Part shown: positions 61,087 to 64,000 of the stretch, in pieces
Numbering within the stretch: the first letter of the stretch is position 1
Layout of the letters: every line of letters begins with the position of its first letter
Origin: Inquilinus sp042743185
GTDB taxonomy: Bacteria > Pseudomonadota > Alphaproteobacteria > DSM-16000 > Inquilinaceae
Reading direction: 5' to 3'
DNA length: 64,000 nucleotides
Assembly (NCBI RefSeq): GCF_042743185.1
Contig: NZ_JBHYMS010000006.1
Location: 1 to 64,000, forward strand
Translations under genes and position numbers: made by a program
The notes under the pieces: generated by a model
The model's input: the letters and a program-made list of their open reading frames with translations, nothing else
What the model was told of the DNA's origin: nothing
Databases searched by the model: none

Positions 61087-61860
61087 ATGGCGAGCATCGA
61101 TCTGAACTGCGACATGGGCGAAGGCTTCGGCGCCTGGGAGATGGGCGACGACGCGGCGATGCTGGAGATCGTCACCTCGGCCAATGTCGCCTGCGGCTTT
61201 CATGCCGGCGACCCGATCGTGATGCGGCGGACCCTGACCCTGGCGCGCGACCGCGGCATCGGCGTCGGCGCGCATCCCGGCTTCCTCGACCTCTGGGGCT
61301 TCGGCCGCCGGGTGATCAAGGGCGACACGCCGGAGGACATCGAGGCCCAGGTGGTCTACCAGATCGGTGCCCTGCAAGGCATCGCAAAGGCGGTCGGCCA
61401 CCGCGTCACCCATGTCAAGGCGCATGGCGCGCTGAGCAACGTGGCGATGGTCGAGGATGCGGTGGCGCTGGCGATCGGCCGGGCGATCCAGTCGGTCGAC
61501 CCGACCCTGGCCTATATGGTGCTGCCCGGCACGGCGCTGGAGCGCGCGGCGGTGGAGCTGGGCCTGCCGGTGGTGCGCGAGGTCTTCGCCGACCGCACCT
61601 ATGAGGACGACGCCACCCTCACCTCGCGCAAGATCGCCGGATCGGTGATCCACGACCCCGAGGTCGCGGCCGAGCGGGTGCTGCGCATGGTCGAGGAGCA
61701 GGCGGTCACCAGCCGCAGCGGCAAGCGCATCCCGGTGCCGGTCGACACGGTCTGCGTCCATGGCGACACGCCGGGCGCGGTCGGCATCGCCCGCCGCATC
61801 CGCGAGCGGCTGGAGCAGGCCGGCATTCGCCTGGTGGCGCTGAAGGACCGGCCGGCCTGA
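61087..61860 (+). CDS. pxpA: 5-oxoprolinase subunit A / LamB-YcsF family
   Basis: A 257-residue protein. Signatures: MASIDLNCDMGEGFGAWEMG, VTSANVACGFHAGDPIVMRR, GVGAHPGFLDLWGFGRR and HVKAHGALSNVAM, closing PVDTVCVHGDTPGAV. PxpA works with PxpBC to open 5-oxoproline to glutamate using ATP. Here pxpB and pxpC are not adjacent, so partners must be elsewhere or the role differs. Start at 61087 fits the family; the extra 27 upstream codons in frame have no ribosome site. Confidence 0.93.
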   Translation: MASIDLNCDMGEGFGAWEMGDDAAMLEIVTSANVACGFHAGDPIVMRRTLTLARDRGIGVGAHPGFLDLWGFGRRVIKGDTPEDIEAQVVYQIGALQGIAKAVGHRVTHVKAHGALSNVAMVEDAVALAIGRAIQSVDPTLAYMVLPGTALERAAVELGLPVVREVFADRTYEDDATLTSRKIAGSVIHDPEVAAERVLRMVEEQAVTSRSGKRIPVPVDTVCVHGDTPGAVGIARRIRERLEQAGIRLVALKDRPA

Positions 61861-62007
61861 TCCGGCGGAATCGTTGGGATTTCGTCGCAAAAGCATGGCA
61901 GAGGAGCGCTGCGGAACGCGCTCTTGTAACCGAACCTTAACGCGTCCATCTCCGGTGCCACGGGTCAGCCGGACCCTCGCCGCCCCTGCCGTCCGGAGAC
62001 GGAAACC

Positions 62008-63039
62008 ATGATTCTCGCCCGCCGCCGCCTTCTCGCCGGCATCAGCCTGGCCGTGGCCGGCCTGTCCGTGATGGCCGCCGCCGATCCGGACGGAATGTCG
62101 CGAAGCGGTGCCGACGGCGAGGTCCCGGTCAAGCCCGGCGTGGTCTATGCGCTGGGCGACAAGCGCGACGGCGGCTTCAACGAAGGCGCGATGCACGCGC
62201 TGGAGTTCTTCCGCAACGAGACCGGCGAGGCCTATCTCGAGGCCGAGCTGCAGTCGGTCGACGGGTTCGCCGCCGCGGTGGACGGCATGGTGCGGCAGGA
62301 CGCCAATCTGGTCATCGCCGTCGGCTTCTACTACGCCGATGCGGTGAAGGCGGCCGCCGCAGCCCATCCGGAGACCCGCTTCGTCCTGGTCGACGGCGTC
62401 GCCGAGGGGCCGAACATCCGCTCGATCGTGTTCCGCGAGCAGGAAGGCGCCTATCTGGTCGGCGTGCTGGCGGCCCTGGCCTCGAAATCCGGCACGATCG
62501 GCTTCGTCGGTGCCGCCGACATCCCGCTGATGCGCAAATTCGCCGATGGCTACGCCGCCGGCGCCAAGGCGACGCGGCCGCAGATCGCCACCCTGGTCGA
62601 TTATGTCGGCACCGATGCCGCCGCCTTCCGCGACCGGGATCGCGCGGCCGTGGTCGCTCGCGACCAGATCGGGCGCGGCGCCGACGTCCTCTTCGCCGTC
62701 GCCGGCGAGGCCAATCTCGGCGTGTTCCAGGCGGCGCGGGAGGCCGAGAAGCTGGCGATCGGCGTCGACAGCAACCAGAACGGCGTGGTTCCCGGCACCA
62801 TCCTGACCTCGATGCTGAAGCGGGTCGACATCGCCGTGCTGCGCTCGCTGGACGACATGCGGGCCGGCACCTGGAAGGCCGGCCTGGTCACGCTGGGGGT
62901 GCGCGAGCACGCGGTCGGCTGGGCGATCGACGACAACAACCGGCCGCTGGTCACCCCGGAGATGGAGGAGGCGGTCGAGACCGCCCGCCGCGCCATCGCC
63001 GACGGCAGCATCACGGTGCCCGACCCGACGACACACTGA
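62008..63039 (+). CDS. BMP-family (PnrA-like) substrate-binding protein
   Basis: A 343-residue periplasmic binding protein of the basic membrane protein family, which usually binds purine nucleosides. The signal MILARRRLLAGISLAVAGLS has no lipobox Cys. Landmarks: GVVYALGDKRDGGFNEGAMH, NLVIAVGFYYADAVKAAA, FREQEGAYLVGVLAAL and IGFVGAADIPLMRKFADGYA; DSNQNGVVPGTILTSMLKRV near the C-terminus is typical. No permease or ATPase genes are adjacent in the window. 147 bases follow pxpA with a weak hairpin (61904-61923), so it has its own promoter. Confidence 0.9.
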   Translation: MILARRRLLAGISLAVAGLSVMAAADPDGMSRSGADGEVPVKPGVVYALGDKRDGGFNEGAMHALEFFRNETGEAYLEAELQSVDGFAAAVDGMVRQDANLVIAVGFYYADAVKAAAAAHPETRFVLVDGVAEGPNIRSIVFREQEGAYLVGVLAALASKSGTIGFVGAADIPLMRKFADGYAAGAKATRPQIATLVDYVGTDAAAFRDRDRAAVVARDQIGRGADVLFAVAGEANLGVFQAAREAEKLAIGVDSNQNGVVPGTILTSMLKRVDIAVLRSLDDMRAGTWKAGLVTLGVREHAVGWAIDDNNRPLVTPEMEEAVETARRAIADGSITVPDPTTH

Positions 63040-63139
63040 CATCCTTCCCCGTCACGCGAATGCAACCGAAGCCCTCTAGAGGTGTTTCGGGAGCGGCAAG
63101 GGATTCGGCCCTTGCCCGATGAAGAGGGGGGACTTCGTC

Positions 63140-64000
63140 ATGGCCGATCCGTTGCTCAACGAGTTCGTCGCCAACCATGTCGGCACCGACAGCTCGGAAT
63201 ATGTCGAGATCAAGGGCGACGCCCTGGCCGACTACAGCGGCTGGACGCTGGTGCAGATCGAGGGCGACGCCGGCGGCACCGGCCGCATCATCTCCGCCAC
63301 CGACATCGGCACCACCGACGCCGATGGGTACTGGAGCAGCGGCTTCCAGTCGAACCTGCTGCAGAACGGCAGCGGCACCCTGCTGCTGGTGGAGAACTAC
63401 AGCGGCACGATCGGCCAGGACCTCGACACCAACGATGACGGCGTGCTCGACGCCACGCCCTGGGGCCGGATCGGCGACGGCGTCGCGATCGACGACGGCG
63501 GCAGCGGCGACCGCTTCTACAGCGGCACCGTGCTGGCCCCGGATTTCGACGGCGCCGGCATCACCGTCGGCGGCGCCTCGCGCCTGCCGGACGGCACCGA
63601 CACCGGCAGCCCGGCGGACTGGACCCGCAACGATTTCGATCTGGCAGGCCTGCCGGGCCAGGCCGGCACCCCCGCCCCCGGCGAGGCGCTGAACACCCCG
63701 GGCGCCGAGAACGCCCCGGTGCCCGACACCGAGCCGGACTTCCACGCGATCTACGAGATCCAGGGCACGGGCCACCGCTCCGAATTCGAGGGCGACCGCG
63801 TGGCGACCCAGGGCGTGGTCACGGCCATCGCCGCCAACGGCTTCTACATCCAGGACGCCCAGGGCGACGGCGACACCGCGACCTCGGACGCCGTCTTCGT
63901 GTTCACCGGTGCCGGCGCCGTGCCGGCCGAGGTGCAGCTCGGCGTCACCCTCGACGTCACCGGCTCGGTCACCGAGTTCCAGCCCGGCGGCGCCTCGTCC
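63140..64000 (+). CDS. lamin-tail-domain protein / extracellular nuclease-like (3' end beyond window)
   Basis: The first 287 codons of a larger gene. Residues 1-180 form a lamin-tail-like domain (MADPLLNEFVANHVGTDSSE, YVEIKGDALADYSGWTLVQI, ending NTPGAEN). After a linker, IYEIQGTGHRSEFEGDRVAT and GVVTAIAANGFYIQDAQGDG are the OB-type domain seen at the start of ExeM/NucH extracellular nucleases. A C-terminal endonuclease/phosphatase domain is expected past the edge. No N-terminal signal, so type I secretion is likely, as for the RTX protein. Start at 63140 follows gaggggggac. Confidence 0.8.
   Translation, partial: MADPLLNEFVANHVGTDSSEYVEIKGDALADYSGWTLVQIEGDAGGTGRIISATDIGTTDADGYWSSGFQSNLLQNGSGTLLLVENYSGTIGQDLDTNDDGVLDATPWGRIGDGVAIDDGGSGDRFYSGTVLAPDFDGAGITVGGASRLPDGTDTGSPADWTRNDFDLAGLPGQAGTPAPGEALNTPGAENAPVPDTEPDFHAIYEIQGTGHRSEFEGDRVATQGVVTAIAANGFYIQDAQGDGDTATSDAVFVFTGAGAVPAEVQLGVTLDVTGSVTEFQPGGASS

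Overview
The window is a 64-kb piece of a high-GC Gram-negative chromosome. Gene content and order suggest an alphaproteobacterium, probably a Rhodospirillales/Azospirillaceae-type organism such as an Inquilinus relative; that placement is inferred, not proven. Supporting signs are the dapD-dapE pair, dnaX-ybaB with a small SRP RNA beside it, the block cytochrome c / kdsB / pheA / nudC, a YejBEF-type peptide importer, tripartite tricarboxylate (TctABC) transport, and dispersed palindromic repeats of the kind common in this class. There is one 10-N assembly gap (22013-22022).

Layout. 1-2.6 kb: a PHP/endonuclease-Q-like gene runs off the left edge through a palindromic repeat and an antisense transposase tail, followed by a HAD phosphatase and tRNA-Arg(ACG). 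2.8-14.6 kb is mostly housekeeping: DUF4864-like protein, dapD, dapE, a small membrane protein, truA, three lipoproteins, glycerate kinase with an SLC13 carrier, fmt, ybaB, dnaX and the SRP RNA. 14.6-18.1 kb is a catabolic operon (cupin dioxygenase, MFS, SDR, IclR) behind two tandem 19-bp operators.

18.2-29.3 kb looks accessory and stress-related, with several AT-rich intergenic islands: small conserved hypotheticals, a second-type groES-groEL pair whose GroEL lacks the GGM tail, a GT4/alpha-alpha-barrel fusion with a GH130 glycosidase, a Lys-rich 46-aa protein, a cold-shock protein, a Sel1 protein coupled to a 29-aa membrane peptide, and a fatty-acid desaturase. 29.6-36.7 kb holds a LAL-type LuxR regulator, a lectin-like secreted protein, a large RTX protein with an internal 210-bp duplication, and a FecB-like iron-complex binding protein behind a Fur-like box.

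36.8-45.7 kb: amidase, TctABC, nudC, a Phd/VapC-type toxin-antitoxin pair, pheA, kdsB and a membrane-anchored cytochrome c. 45.8-55.4 kb is one long operon with three tandem paralogous peptide-binding proteins feeding a single YejB-YejE-YejF importer. 55.4-64 kb: an unfamiliar 1114-residue LysM protein with hydrophobic C-terminal helices, a B12-type radical SAM protein, an orphan pxpA, a BMP-family binding protein and the start of a lamin-tail/extracellular nuclease protein cut by the right edge.

The least explained items are the LysM protein, the triple binding-protein importer, the GT4-barrel fusion with GH130, the tandem operators at 18.1 kb and the unusual GroESL pair.
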